The translations under genes were made by a program, and so were the position numbers. Positions 19,173-33,770 of a stretch of 64,000 nucleotides of DNA are shown piece after piece. The number at the start of each line of letters is the position of its first letter. The first letter of the stretch is position 1. The DNA comes from Dermanyssus gallinae (taxonomy: Eukaryota > Arthropoda > Arachnida > Mesostigmata > Dermanyssidae). The notes under the pieces were generated by a model, which was given only the letters and a program-made list of their open reading frames with translations, was not told the origin of the DNA and ran no database searches. The stretch is from contig QVRM01006581.1 of NCBI GenBank assembly GCA_003439945.1, positions 308,790 through 372,789 of the forward strand. The letters are read 5' to 3'.

Positions 19173-22100
19173 ATGAGTTACCGAGGTCGAGGTGAGTAAG
19201 CCTCTCGATGTTGCCGATTTTCGAGTCAGCACGCTAGCATGTTGTTCTTGCACGACGTCTTAAAGCAGGAACTGCTGTTAGAAATGATCTTCCTTAAGCA
19301 CGACATCTTGAAGCAGGAACTGCTTAACTGTGCACCAAATCGACATATTTCCGCTGCGGCGCTCCGTCGTCATGTGGTGGTGTCCCATAGGTGTCTCTAC
19401 ACACGTCTTTTTTTTAGTGTGAGGTTTGGGAAAAATGCTTTATGCACATCTAGCGCCGATGTGTAGGAGCGCGTGGGTAGTGTAAGAAAAGCAGAGCTGC
19501 CACCTGCGTGCAATGAGCGTGTACGTAATGGTATAGAGCACGTTTGAGTGCCAGCATAAAAAGAAGAGACAAGTAAAATTGAAATAGTGTTGACAAGCAC
19601 TTCTTGCTTTTTCTGTTGTTGTTGTTGACAGATAGCGACAACAGCACAAATAAAACTATGCGCCTTTTCTTTTTGCAATGTGTATTGATAATTTTTTTTT
19701 TATTTATTATTACATCACCTTTCGGTATTGTTGATTATATTACATTACACGTATTCATTAATCAAGCATCTCAAGAAGATGTCAGCGACCTAACGCCCAG
19801 ATAGCTGGCGCAGACCGACATGTTTCATGATGATATTTGGTGCATACAAGGCCGCAAAATTTGCAGCAACACTCATCAGAAGGGTATTGATAATGTATTA
19901 AAATCAAATATATCCACAGAACAAGAGAAGGTCAATTTTTTGCTCCGCAACCGACAATGATTTGTTTGCAAAAAACAAATAATTATTCACTAATGGTTGT
20001 TTCTCTAGTTGTGAAGACGTCTATTTACATTCATTCACGCGGCATTTCCCGTTCTGTGGCAATTGTTCGTGGGGGTTCGTGTTAAGCAGACAACTTCTAC
20101 TAGTAAAAACTAACATTGCTTCGTCAGTGCCTAGTTCGATTTTGATGTGACGTGCCTAAAAGTATTCATATTCAGCATTTATTTCACTACAAAATTGGTA
20201 GACAGTTGATTCAATTTTCACAAGATGACACAATGCGACTTTTTGGTCTCATAATATGTATTTAACTTTGGATGATAAGGACGTTCCGCAAATTTCTGGG
20301 CACACGAGTATATGATAGCGTCCAATATCAAACTCTCCGCAAAAACTACAAACACATTCTTCAATATTAAAACAGCTTGGCTTCATGCATATGTAATGGT
20401 GGTACACGTGCCAGGTTATTCGGCATATTAGCGAGCGGTTCCTTTGCATGGCTCCTTTCCACCTACGTGAACAAAAGGTATAATTCTCAGCTACAATTTT
20501 TAAATTTCTGTTTTCTCTGACTGTGCTTAAAAATAAACTATCAATTGTTTAAGTCTGTAGGCGCAATTCTCGTTTCTCCGTCTCGTTGCATTTTATTGAC
20601 GATATTATTCTTGTTAATCGTTTTTTTACTAGGTTGGTTAAAGATTGTATGTTGGCATATATATATCTACAATTATTTGTGTCCGTGGGCGCAGTTATCG
20701 GTTTTGTGTCTCGTCGTTTCAAAGACGTGGTAGAATCTCGTCGTACGTTGGCTCAGCAAATGGCGATTCATAATATAGGCTGGATTCAGCCTGTAGACAG
20801 CCAAAATTATATATATAAATTACACATTGTTATCTCATAAAAGGGGCTCCGAACAAGCGATGTGCTTAATGGAGCTTGAAATTAATGTGTGCAATGATCT
20901 TACAAGAAATGTCAATAAACAAACAGTTGAATGCACAGTTGAAAACACCAACTGTTCTAAAATATGTGCCTCGATAGCAGCAGCTCAAAAAGAAGCTCAA
21001 ATTTGAACTCATTCTCAGATGTCACGCGGCGGGCCGATTTGACATCATTGCAAGGTGTTCTATGCTGTCAAGGCATTTCCGAGTATTAGCTAGTGGAATT
21101 ACACTGGTTGCTATTGTTAAATTGGGGATCAACTTAAGTTTAATAGTTATAAGTATATATGCACTTTATTTGCTTATATATAAGAGAAGAGTCAATTTAT
21201 GCACGAAATGTTTAATAATTGTTAAATATTGGGTACCTACGAAATTGGATCGCCGGCAGGTAATGATGCATGACAGTTATTCAAGTATGTGGGTGCTTGA
21301 ACTCTATTCCCTTTTTCTTCATTTTTCATCAGAACGTCTTCTTTCAATGATTGAATAGTTTTTGGTGTTTTTTTTAGGTTGGTACAATGTGGTGTGTGCT
21401 GGCAAGCATATTTACAGGACAATCATTTGTGTCTGTGGGAGCGGTTCTTGCTTTTTCTGGACAAGATGATCCTTGTGAACGTCGATTGATTATTATTAGT
21501 ACGCACATTTGACAAGGTATTATGTATAAAATTATTAATTTTATTACATTAATGTTAATCTCATATATATATATATATATATATATAATTGAGAAAAAGT
21601 GAACTTATTTTTGCGCGCGTCCACAGATCGGGGCCCCAATCGTGGCGGCGGTAGAGGAGGTGGCTGGAGGCATGGAAGTGGTGGCGGCGGCGGCGGCGCC
21701 GGCTATCGTGGAGATTCGGGAGGCGTCGGGGGTAGCGGCCGATATTCTGCTGCTGCTGATGGTGGTGACAAATCGGACGGCCCCAGTGGTCACCCCCGTA
21801 ACCTTCGAGGACGAGCTATTGGCATGTGGTATGCCCAGCGAGGCAGGTATGTTAAGGCGTACACGATGCCTTATCTCATCTATCGTCACGATTTTTGTCG
21901 CCGCGTTCGGTCTCGTCATCGTCGTCGTCCATTCGTCCGTCCGTAGTCATTGTAAGCCAGCTGATGTCGGTTTGTGACCGAGCACCTGTTGTCAACCTCC
22001 GATCTCTCTCCCTCTCTCCGAGTGTTTCGGATACGCACAGATATCCAACATTCACTACTGCAACACTGACAGCAACAGTTATGATATATAAATATATTTG

Positions 22101-22403
22101 TTTCTAAATAGATTTATTCGGTATTGGGTGTTTATTACATTTAGATATGTAGAACGTATCATTGTCATTATTATCAGTTAATCAACTAACCAACGACTGT
22201 TGTCACGTGTGCCTACCTACCGCCACGGCATATGTAGGGGCCGTAATGGAGCGACTAGTAATGTTCGGAAGACGGAGCTGGTACCGCGAGTTCACCTCGA
22301 ACCTCAGCTACAGGAACGCGTCGATAAGGCGCTGTTGCGGCTGGAGGACGTCATGCAGAACAACATCGATCGATACTCAGATAGATATCGTAACGGTAGG
22401 TTT

Positions 22404-22443
<40 letters not shown>

Positions 22444-22456
22444 AGAGAGAGAGATT

Positions 22457-22516
<60 letters not shown>

Positions 22517-22587
22517 AGAGAGAAAGAGATTTAGCGTTTAAATCTAAATAACGATCGTTTTGGTTGATCATATATAATATATATATG

Positions 22588-22623
<36 letters not shown>

Positions 22624-23325
22624 TTTAGCGTTTAAATCTAAATACGATCGTTTTGGTTGATCATATTTCGGGTTATATCTAGCTGGTTAGCACAGTAACA
22701 CGCTTTTACACGATGAAGGCCGACGTCGTGTATATGGATGATGTGGTATGATTGCCGCGGCGCGGCCTCTCGCAATTAGGTTTGATGACAACACGCAATA
22801 ACTGCTTAGCTATATTTCTGTCTGTCTTACTGGTTTTGGGGACTCAGACCATCACGAGCCGAGATTTGAGTTCGAAGGAAGCCGCCTCGGAGAAGTCAAA
22901 CCGGGCACCACCGCTGCAGTCAAAAAGCCGAGACGCTGCAATGTGAGTACCTGTCTTCGATATGTGCGTATACACATGTACAGTGTGCTGCTTCCTTTAC
23001 GGCTAACAGAAGTGCCAAATTGCCTTTCATATGATAATAAAAACTCACAGTGAATTTGTACCGTATTGCACATTTCTACTTATGACATGGCTCATGTCTA
23101 TAGTTCATGAAATGAATGGCTACGACTACGTTGAAAAATCACTTTTACATGTTGAATATTTGTTTGTGTGGACTCAAAATGTTTGGATCATTATGTTACT
23201 ACGACTAATAACATTGGTTTTGCTTTACTTGTTAAAATTGTATGTTAGCCTGCGTTGTGGGAGACACGGAGAAAGTTGCCCGTGTTTGGCGCGCGGAGTG
23301 AAATTTTGGACGCAATCAATAAAAA
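19173..23325 (+). CDS. DHX36: DHX36 exons 1-5: Gly-rich N-terminus, G-quadruplex motif, linker
   Basis: Exon 1 gives only six codons and one base before GTGAGT, and a 2.4-kb intron follows. Exon 2 encodes a Gly/Arg-rich tract (residues 8-45) and then the DHX36-specific motif at 62-80, ending GMWYAQRGR; in DHX36 this helix stacks on the G-quartet face. Exon 3 adds [20 protein letters not shown], the counterpart of the vertebrate 'erqera..hmde' helix. Exon 4 (31 codons, [17 protein letters not shown]...) has no recognisable homology and is the least certain. Exon 5 reads [20 protein letters not shown], the conserved helix before the Walker A strand. The linker is about 40 residues shorter than in human, so a small exon could have been missed. 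Confidence 0.85.
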
Positions 23326-25382
23326 GTAAGTTGATGCCGTACATGTATATAATTGTATTATTCTTTTCCCTGGCGAAATAGTATGCACTCATCTCGTTCG
23401 ATCACTGCGTGGAGATATAACAGTAAATAATTATTTGTCAAAGAGGCGCTAATGTTATGCTTTATTCAAAGCTGGACAAACTGCACTATCCCCAGATTGT
23501 TCAAGTTTATATCAGTGAGATCTTAGAACTAGCGAACCCTAATGGCAGTCCGAAAGTTAAGATGAACTTTGCGTGGTAACCGCGAGAGCCCTTGAATGAA
23601 GGAGAAGCTATTAGTTTGACAATCACTATTGTCTTGAGGGCAATCTATTGGCAAAGTTTATTATCCTGACCATTACAGATATGTTAATATATAAATATTT
23701 ACATATATTTCCGTACCGTTTTTCCTCAGCCAGGTATGCGTCATATCCGGTGAAACGGGTAGCGGTAAATCGACCCAAGTTCCTCAGTTTATCCTTGAGC
23801 AGTTCGAGGAGCGCTTGAGCGCACTTTCGGCCGTCGAGCAAGAGAACAAAGATGGTTTCATGGACGGCCATTGTGACCGTCGTTCCAACGAACAGTCATC
23901 TGGCAATAAGAAGAGTGGTTGCTTTGTCGTCTGTACACAACCGAGACGGATTTCTGCTATATCGCTCGCAGAACGGTGAGACCCGTGTTTTAGATGAAGC
24001 ACCGACATCGTTATCATATATTTGTTACTGCAGCAACTGTATTTATATAACTGTAAATGTACTTGTTCCTTTAATCATGTTTTATATATTTTTACTTTTT
24101 ACTGGTGCACCTTGTGATGGGAGGTTTGAATGTTACAATTTCTTAAATTTTCTCTGCTCTGTTATGGCCGATTTTGGTCGTTGCTTTCTGGTGATACTGG
24201 CGGTCATCTTTGTAGGGTGGCGGAAGAGCGTGGCGAATCGTTGGGCGAGCGAAGTGTAGGCTACAAAATTCGCATGGAAAGCCGAGAGGCTCCCGTGAGA
24301 CCGCAACAGCCCGTAGTCCTCTACTGCTCTACGGGAATCGTTCTTCAGTATCTTCAGAGCGATCCGTGAGTCTCAGCTGCAGTTTAATCATGTTTATATA
24401 TATATATATATATATATAGCCCCTGGGCAACCTCCTCACTACAGAGGCTGTATGCTTTCGAGTGTATTTGCAAGTACTCATGAATAAAGCATTGTGTTTT
24501 ACTCATATATTTATATAAGGGATGTTCAAATGAAAAGGCATGAAACGGCGTAACAACCAAGACCGGTTGAAATTTGAATATTCCGTTTTGGGAGAGTTTA
24601 GTGAGACATCTAAGGGTGCGAATGAAGTCACTGGCGTGGTTGTGTACACGCGTGGTGATGACCCTAGACCAGACCAGGCGAACACTCGAATGTCGGCCGA
24701 TTTCATCGCCAAGGTGGAAGACCTCGTGGGAAGTAATCGGCGTGTCTCAATGCGAATGTTGGCAGTGATGGTGTGCGCGCAATGGGTTCCGCAGAAGCTC
24801 AGTGAACCGCAAAATGAACTGGGTATGGGGCTAGCACTGCATCATCTGTTTCGGTATCATAAGGCTTTTTTAGAGCGGATTGTCCGCGGTGGCGAGAGTT
24901 GCTGCCAGCACTTCAAGTCAGGGGCAAAGCGGGATAGCCTGCAATGAAAGCATGCGCTGTCACCTCCCTCTTAAAAAATTCAAAGCTGTAACAAGGTGGT
25001 GCCCACCATCTGTTTCCGGGATCCGATACTCATAAAATTCCTCGGGCACGGAAAAACCATTAGCAATGATATGTACTGTGAGACACTTCGTAACCCGCAC
25101 AAGTCCGTCAAGGGCAAACGGCCTGGAGTGCTCACTGAGAAAGTGATTTTGCGTCTCCAGGGTTACACAAAGTGTACTGGCCTAGTTTAAGCGGAAGCAG
25201 CTTGGATATCCGCTCTCCAGCCCACATTCTTTGTCGGCCAGCGACATCTGTCAGTTTGGTCCGCTAAAAACATATCAAATGAAGGCGCTTTAACTTTGGA
25301 TCGTGAAACAGTGCAATAGTTGCGCTCAGACCTTTGATGATTTCTTTTGAGTAAAGACTTCAGGTATACACACAGTGTCTTC

Positions 25383-25420
<38 letters not shown>

Positions 25421-25949
25421 GTAAACAATTGTGTATTACACAACTCTTTACACCCTGTTATGAACATATTGCACTCTACGATGCAGTAGTGAGCAGATGG
25501 TTATACTACAATTTAAGACGTGCGACGATTGCGCGTCTGACATGGCGCAGTCTTCTGTCTTGCGTGAGTCATTTGATAGTGGATGAGGTACACGAGAGAA
25601 GTCTTCACTCCGACCTACTTCTGGCTATCATCAAGGAGAAAGTGCTACCTTTTCGGCCGGACTTTCGTCTTATCTGCATGTCGGCCACACTAGACAGCGA
25701 TACATTTGTTCGGTAAGCCAGTATTTCACCTATACGCTATTCTAATGCGTTGCAGGTTTGCAAATGCTTTTTGCCATGATGTCTGCTTTCTAGATACTGA
25801 CACAATCTATTTACCGGCTTTATCTTAATATTACTTATATTAACTATAATGCGTTTGGAAATAGTTCCTCGACAACCGGTGCAATTATTTCGCGTTTCGT
25901 AAATCATTGACATCACCGACGTATGAATACTCTCTCTCTCTCTCTCTCT

Positions 25950-25989
<40 letters not shown>

Positions 25990-28900
25990 CATATAATGGT
26001 ATTTTGCATATAGTGGGTTAATTAGAATACAGCAGCAGCAGTATCCACAATTAAGTTGAATATATTGGAAGGATCTCTGAACTCGGACATATTTCGTTTG
26101 TTACAGCTATTTTGGACCGAAATGCATCCACCTGAGTGTATCCGGTCGTCTGTATCCCGTACGCAACTTCTATCTGGAGGATTTTGTACAGGACCTTGAC
26201 TATGAGCCGCCGGCATTCCCTTCTCGCTCGTTCGGTTCGCAGGATCGTGACAAAACCGACAAATTCAACAGACTCATTGACGCCGGGTATGACTATGCAG
26301 TCACTTGATTCAACACAGATACAGTTGATACAGCGATAGCCACATGTTGGCAACTACAACATGAAAATATAGTTTGAATTTTGGTCGTCACAAACCTGCA
26401 ATGATACTTTGTTATTACAAACGTGCTTCAATGGATAACACACGCGGTTTCGATAAGGCATTCTGCCATAGGAAGACTACGGCATATCGCAATACGTGTA
26501 CATACTCTGCCGCCTCCCGTTTCCAGTTTGCTTTGGTTCCTAAATGTTTTTAACCACTTGTTTACTTGTTTGATATTAGTTACTCTGGACCCCTGGCAAG
26601 TGCCTTGCTCGAGGTGACATCGCCGAAAGCCAATAAAGTTGATCCGGATTTGGTCGTGGCTGCAGTGAAGCTCATTTGTCAGCAGGCTTACTCTGCAGCA
26701 AATAAGGATGATGACGATGATCACCCTTCAGGTAAGCTGCTTCATCACTGTATTATTAAGAGCAGCAACAATAAACAATACTGAGAGATTGTTCAAGACA
26801 TATCAAAGTTTTTGTTTTCTATATTGACTGCTGTCTGTACTATTTTATTGCCATTTCTTATGGACAAGGGGCCCGTGTTATATTAAATAAAACGCATCGA
26901 ATAGGTCGATAAATAGCTACGAGAATATCCTATTAAAGATCGAATATATACAGTGGATACCGCGTTCGACATGCGGCCATTTAACACAGACACAAGATTA
27001 CATGGTGATAACTTCTCGATTAAAAAGTGTATGCCCTTAGTTATTACAAAGATTATTATCATCGAGGAAGGGACGATTGAAAATAGGATCCGTTATCCTT
27101 GCAGGTCAAATCCGTATTTAAATCAAATTATGGCGAATATTAGTACATTTATACTTTGACAGAATTGTTGTAATAGGAACTTATTGGCTTAGCTTGCCAA
27201 CATACAGCCCATTATTGCGGTTGAGAATGCTTCCTAAATTTTGTTGCACACAATATGACAACGACCTGTGCTAAAACGGTCTGATTTCATAAACATTCTG
27301 GCCTTTAGTTAACGTGTTTTTACGTTTAAATTTTCTGCCTTAAATTGTTTATGTGGGGTTGCGGGCGACTCTTTTCGAAATAGGATTTTTGTTCTGGAGT
27401 GCTTATAAAACGCAATTGCAAGTCAATTTTGTATGTGAACCCATTTCAGCATGAGTTCACCTTAAAACATTGATATACATTTTCTATGACAAGCTTTGAC
27501 GCCAATATACTTTAATGGCACTTATATTCGCTTTAATGTTTATTTTCGTTCCGTTGCTCGGTACGACAGATATCAATGGGATGTGCTTTCTGCGCATGGT
27601 GAGCATCTAGGACAGCTCACGTCCTTGGAGAGCGTTTCAATACCGAATGCCATCTGCAATGAAATGTCGATATCAAATATGAGCTGTTTACAAGTGATAA
27701 AATGGCTGTAATAGACCGTCTCCTCGGTCAACGTAGGTGGAAAACCTTTTAATTGAGAGTTTGTCGGCTGACAAACTCTCAATTGTTGGCCGTTGATATC
27801 GGAAGGTGACACCTCCAGAACATACGGGTTCATCTGTTGACCTCGTCTAACAGTTGATTGTAGGACAGAAACATGCGCTGCGACAATGACAAAGTGAAAG
27901 GTAGGAACAACATATAAGATACCTCGTTTCTGCTCCTTTATGACTAGTTTAACTGTGTTCTTTGTGACGGTAATTGTCGTTACCTCTAGATGGCGCCATT
28001 CTCGTATTTCTGCCAGGCTGGGACACCATCACTGACGTCTGCGCTGGCCTTGAAAAGCTCAACACGCCTTACCTTAACCGACGTAAGTATCCTATTGCTC
28101 TGCCTGACCTAAGACTACAAGACTCATTGTTGCGATAGGCAGGCGGGACCGAATACAAATTGTCCTACAGACTACAAAACACTTATGCATAGAGAAGATA
28201 TTTCCGTTTATATGCATGTCTGTATGCTCAAACGGAGGATGGCTATACAAGTACATGATGTTTCACACGCATTCAGGCCGGATATATAGAGGCAAGTGAC
28301 GTATTTTACAGATACAAGCCACTCGTATTTTTAACTCAGTTTTCTAAAGGTGCTGTGTTTTTCACGTATTAAACTTTTTGTTATGCACAGGAAACACTCT
28401 CGTGCTGCCGCTACATTCGATGCTGCCGACAAGTGAGCAACGGCGGGTGTTCCCGCCACCGCCCAGAGGAGTTCGCAAGGTAGAGTCTATCTCGACGGCT
28501 TTTCGTCATGTGGTAACGCCCTTATCTAGGCGACGACTCCATTGACATTTATGCATCGGTTTGATTTGGCTCTCTGTTGCTCGGCGACGTCGAACACTTT
28601 GCGTCGAACGCCGCGAATTTCGAAACTCGCTCTCCCCAAGTGTATTATCTAATGCGACTAAATATCGGTGATTATACTCCTGTCAGTACATTAAACGCCG
28701 CTGTCGTCACGTCGTGCGCGCTAGCATAAATTATTGTAGACAGGAGACAAAATTTTACCCTGTACTTGGCTCTGTAGAGAAGCCATCGTACGGCGGCTCA
28801 ACAGTGCTGTTGATAAAATGCCGTGATCGGTTTGTCGGTCTTATCGGTTACAGATAATCGTGTCGACGATGATCGCGGAAGCAAGTGTTACAATCGAGGA

Positions 28901-31900
28901 CGTGGTCTACGTCGTAGACTGCGGCAAAACCAAGGTAATGTTCCCGTACTTGACGGCTGTTTCCCGTGCCTACCGCACTGTAACGGCGTACGTCCATCTA
29001 TTGGTAACACTTCTATTGACGTGCTACGCAAGCATCCTTCCCCGACGCTGAGCTCAAAAACATAGCAACAGAAAAACGACAAGATATTGTACAACTGTAG
29101 CAATAGACCGCCACAATTACAAGAAGGACGAAAGCAATGTGAGAGCGATATGGTCGACACACACCTCGAGCGACTTCGGAGCAGTAGTGTTATAATAATA
29201 ATACGAACATTAAGCAAATTTACGTAGACTCTACGTACACTTTTTGGTATCCTGCATACGTGCGTCAACACAGTTTTACGCAGCCAAATTCGTAACGTCG
29301 ATGTTATCGGCGACGGTTGCTCCGCATATGTGGAAGCTAAGATACTTTTCTATTACGATGTGATTGTAGATAGGAATATTTTTTTATATGTTTTTGGTGT
29401 TGGTTATTTATTTGTTCGATTTTATGCTGTTGGAAAGGAATAACTTCCCCGACACTAGTAACGGGCACTTATTGTTGTTGTTCTTGATGATGTTGTTATT
29501 GTTGTCGGTATTGTTGTTGTTGATGATGTTGTTATTGTTGTTGTTGTTGTTGTTGTCTAGGCATGCGATGATACGACATAATAATATATAGTTAGTATAG
29601 GTTGCTACGACTATGTCCGTAGTTCTAGTAAAAGTAACAATTGGGGTTATTATGGTCGAAAAAAGTAGCTAACGTAATGTCGTATGCGGTAATGCTGGAG
29701 GGACCAGTAGCTACTGACCGAATTGCGCTTGTTGTTGTCGCGACGTCTACTTTGTTGTTTGTGACGATATAGCATAATCATACTGCCTCCCATAGAAGTT
29801 TCCCTAAAAAGTCGCCTTCATAGTAGTTGCATGTCGTCATCTCTTGTTCCAGCTAGCTCTGTCGTATGGTTGAGGCATTAGCATTGTCTTTAATCAGTAG
29901 TCACAGTAGTCGTAGGAGGAGTAACCGTAATCGTTGATGTTTGCTGTTGTTCTTGTTACTGCCGTTAGTGGTGGTGGTGGTTATTTTCTTGTGGTTGAGC
30001 ACCAGGGCCGAGATGGTACGGTACTACACTAAAATCGCTTTAAAAAAATAATGTCAGTTCGTATCTTCAACGAGAAAGTATGGTGTGTGTGTGCCATTTG
30101 CATTGCAGCTAACGACGATTGAGGTTGACAAGAAGAATCAGTCGCGTTTCGGCGAGAGGTGGATTGCGCGCGCGAACGCTAAGCAGCGTATGGGCCGCGC
30201 CGGGCGAGTTCGGCCAGGCCAATGCTATAAGCTGTATACCCAACTAGACTACGAGGACATGGCCGAGTTCGAGCAGCCCGAGATGGCCCGCACAAGACTC
30301 GAAGATGTCATTCTCTACATCAAGCAGCTGGCACTCGGCCCTCCCGAAGAATTCTTGCCCAAGTGAGAGCCGATGAAATGTGGTCATTCGGAAGAGTGAC
30401 AGTAGCTTATGACTGGGTCGTTGTTTTGATTTGTGGGGTTTGGTGTCTGATTGGGTTTGTGATTGTGATCTGTATCAGCGATATGTCAACCATGTCAGAG
30501 TTTTTTTTAAACAAGGTTATTTATTTATTATATTCACAATTACAATGGTATGTTGTGTCATACATTTACAAATATATCAAGGCCGATTGCCGTAACTTCG
30601 CAACCAGGAAGTGGGCTTTTCTCAATCTCCGAATCTAAACGTCTCGGCCAATAATGTCAGTGTATTTATAGAGAGACGGCAGCGGACACGAAGGAATAAT
30701 GCGAGTAATATTAGTGATTGAAACTTGTATCATGCAGCAATATGTACGTGCAATTGTGCTATATTTTGCATATGATATATATATATATATATATATTTCT
30801 GATTTCTGAAATATTTTTTGGTTTTATGCCATAGATTCGGATGCGCTAAATTTTAACACTGTAATGTACCGTTCTGTTTCGCAGGTGTATTACACCCCCA
30901 GATCGCGAGGCGGTTGTCAACTCCGTCCATTTCCTTGAACAGCTTGTAAGTGTAATGTCATGATTGTGAACCACTTGAACCGAGGTTTTTGTGGGCGTCC
31001 ATTAATCAGATGAAAAATACATCACGTGTATCATCCAGCAATCACGCAGAAAAATCTTTATACAATAATAATAATATTATTTTGGCCGTTTGCATTATAT
31101 AATAATATTATTTTGGTCGTTTGCAGAGGAACCGCGGCATCTATTTTAGGCGCCATGGAGTGAAATAATTATTTAAAGAATTTGCAATAATACGTTCAGA
31201 CCTCACAATTGTAACATTATTTATAAATAATAATAATAAGACTCCGTTCATTCGAGTCTAGATAGGTTGCAGTCTAGACAGACTCAAAAAAAGCGAAAAT
31301 ATATTGGGTTGTCAAGAAATGATTGCTTTGTTTCCGTTGCCCTTGATATATTTGGTCTCATCAGCATAGGTAGTAGTACGCTTCTCAAGTATATTGCAAG
31401 ATGCAGGCAGGCAATCACGATTGATTGACGCGAGGCACAGCTTCTAAAACAGATGACGTTGCTGGCTCTGTGCAGAGGGCATGTAGCTTCCATTGTGAAC
31501 GCCATGGGCTGAACCAACGCAGGAGGAGATGCTAGCTCACGCCTAATATTGTCGTAATAATAAGATGTCGTTAAAATCTACTGCCGATCTCGATCAACGG
31601 TAAACGATTACGGCCGGTTAATATTGGTGTAACTTTGCTTCGTTAGGGCGCTCTGGAGTCGAATGGCCGAGGTGGGATCACCGTGTTAGGCAGGTGCTTA
31701 TGTGCGCTTTCCGTGGAGCCACGCCTGGGTAAATTACTCCTACTGGCCAGTCTATTCGGCGATGACTGCCTTCAGCCGGCGTTGTCAATTGCCGCCTGCC
31801 TTGACTTCAAGGATCCGTTCTTCACTCCTATGGTAAGTCACTCCTGTGCATTAGCGTTGTACCCTCATTTGGTTTCAGATAACCTATTGTCTTAGCAACG

Positions 31901-33618
31901 TTATATATATATAACCTATTGTCTTAGCAACATATGTATGTATAGAGAGAGAGAGAGAGATAACGGGATGATCGCAGTTGCTAAATATATAAGCCGTTCA
32001 TATGTACCTCTAGGGTAAATCACATTTGGTGGACGAATCACGGCAGCAGTTCGCCCGGAAATCGGGTCAAGGTTTGGAAAACTCCGATCACGTCATGTTG
32101 GCTACTGCCATTCAAGAAAGTTATCGGGAAAGCTACGGATTTCTGGAGCGCAATTTTCTGTCGTCACAAACGTTAAAGGTTTGCTTCTTTCGGTGTAGAC
32201 GGAATATAAACTGAGTATATCATCATCTAGATGAAAAGCCAAACATTTTGAAGAGAAAAGCCACTGGAGTATCAAGCGCACACTTGCAGTATTCATGTAT
32301 TACCTTATCAGCAACGTCAGATAATAAAGTTTTTGTTCTGTTGTTGCAAGGAAGGTGCCCTTTAGGCTTTATGTTTGCGATTGGATGTGCATGTTCTGAC
32401 GACAGAAGCGTCGTTTAACTTATCGATTTTCTCGTCGATTGCAGTAGTCTTTGTTTTGAATGTCCTTGACTTTTTTATTTTGGCTTTTAACTGACTGCAT
32501 GTCTCCGTTTTTGCTTGACGCGTTCTTGACCTTGCAGATGATTAATGTGATCCGTGAACAGTTCAAACGACAGCTGCTTCAGCTGGGCATTCTCCCTTCA
32601 TCTAGAACATCCAATGACCGAACGGCTGTCGGTCAGGGTACTTTACGAGCAGTCATCTGCGGCGGCCTCTACCCTGGAGTGGGTCGTGGCAATTTCAAAG
32701 CACCTCGCGAACTTCGAGGAGCCGTCGACAAAACAGTTCCCTGCGACGACTTGATGTAGGTTAAACATTAGGAGCAGATTTGTTTTTATAGAGAGGCCGC
32801 CGCGTAAATTGAAACACATTAAAACTTTAGTGCTCAGATTGAGTTTAATAATGGTCGAAACATAAACTACTACGCGACATAAGCAGTAGCTGCAGTGAAT
32901 ACAAAAAACGTGTCACTCTAATTTACCTCCTCGGCACTCTGTATATTCTGCCAATAGGCTGTTACTGTAATCATAAAGTTGTGCAGCTAACGGTAATTAA
33001 AATCTTGGCTTATTTGCAAGCACCGGTCATCATCTTCTTTTCGCTGTTTTTGTTGTCTCTGTCGTCGTATGTCGTACTTATAAAGTTCTTAACGCCTATC
33101 AGATAATTATTGCTAAGGACGATAGGCATTTTATAGGCGCCTAAAACTCGAGTTAGTAAGCCGCAAGCATTCAAACATGTTGATGTGCTTAAATGGGCTA
33201 AGTGCCGTAATATATTATTTCATTGTGTTCATTCTTTCTTTGTTTCTTGTTTTATGTGTCCGCGTCTCGCGAAGGTTGAAGTGTCTTTCGACAGAAACTG
33301 CTCGCCGTGCACAGTTCCATCCGAAGAGTGTCGTTGCACGCCAGCGATACGGTCTGCCCTCGGCGCTCTTTGTGTTCTACCTTGCGCAGTTCTCGGACGG
33401 GGCCGGTTGCGTAATGCTTCACGAGGTGACAGCCGTTGATCCGCTCCCACTGCTGATTTTCGCCTCAAGCGGCGACTGCGTCTATGACGTCGAGCGGCAG
33501 ACGTTCGTCGTTAACGGCTGGCTCCGCCTCAACTGTGAACCCCAGTTGGCAGCATTCATTAAGGTGGATCGATATTTCTTTTTCAATTTATATACATTTG
33601 TTTGTTTGTATATAAAAA

Positions 33619-33651
<33 letters not shown>

Positions 33652-33707
33652 GCGAGCACTGCCGAGTGTGCAAACGATGATTAATAAATCATCACAATAT
33701 TTTATTC

Positions 33708-33770
<63 letters not shown>

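Noticed and set aside
20545..20840. Frame [20 protein letters not shown] as an alternative DHX36 exon
   Set aside because: Exon 1 to exon 2 joins in phase without it, it has no family match, and part of the stretch is next to LINE-A 3' UTR sequence.
21605..21977. Two other frames of 104 and 111 codons over the Gly-rich region
   Set aside because: They are shadows of DHX36 exon 2, whose Gly/Arg frame joins exon 1 and exon 3 in phase and carries the family motif.
24540..24944. A 135-residue host gene in DHX36 intron 7
   Set aside because: It matches mariner transposase blocks throughout and lies within a recognisable dead element.
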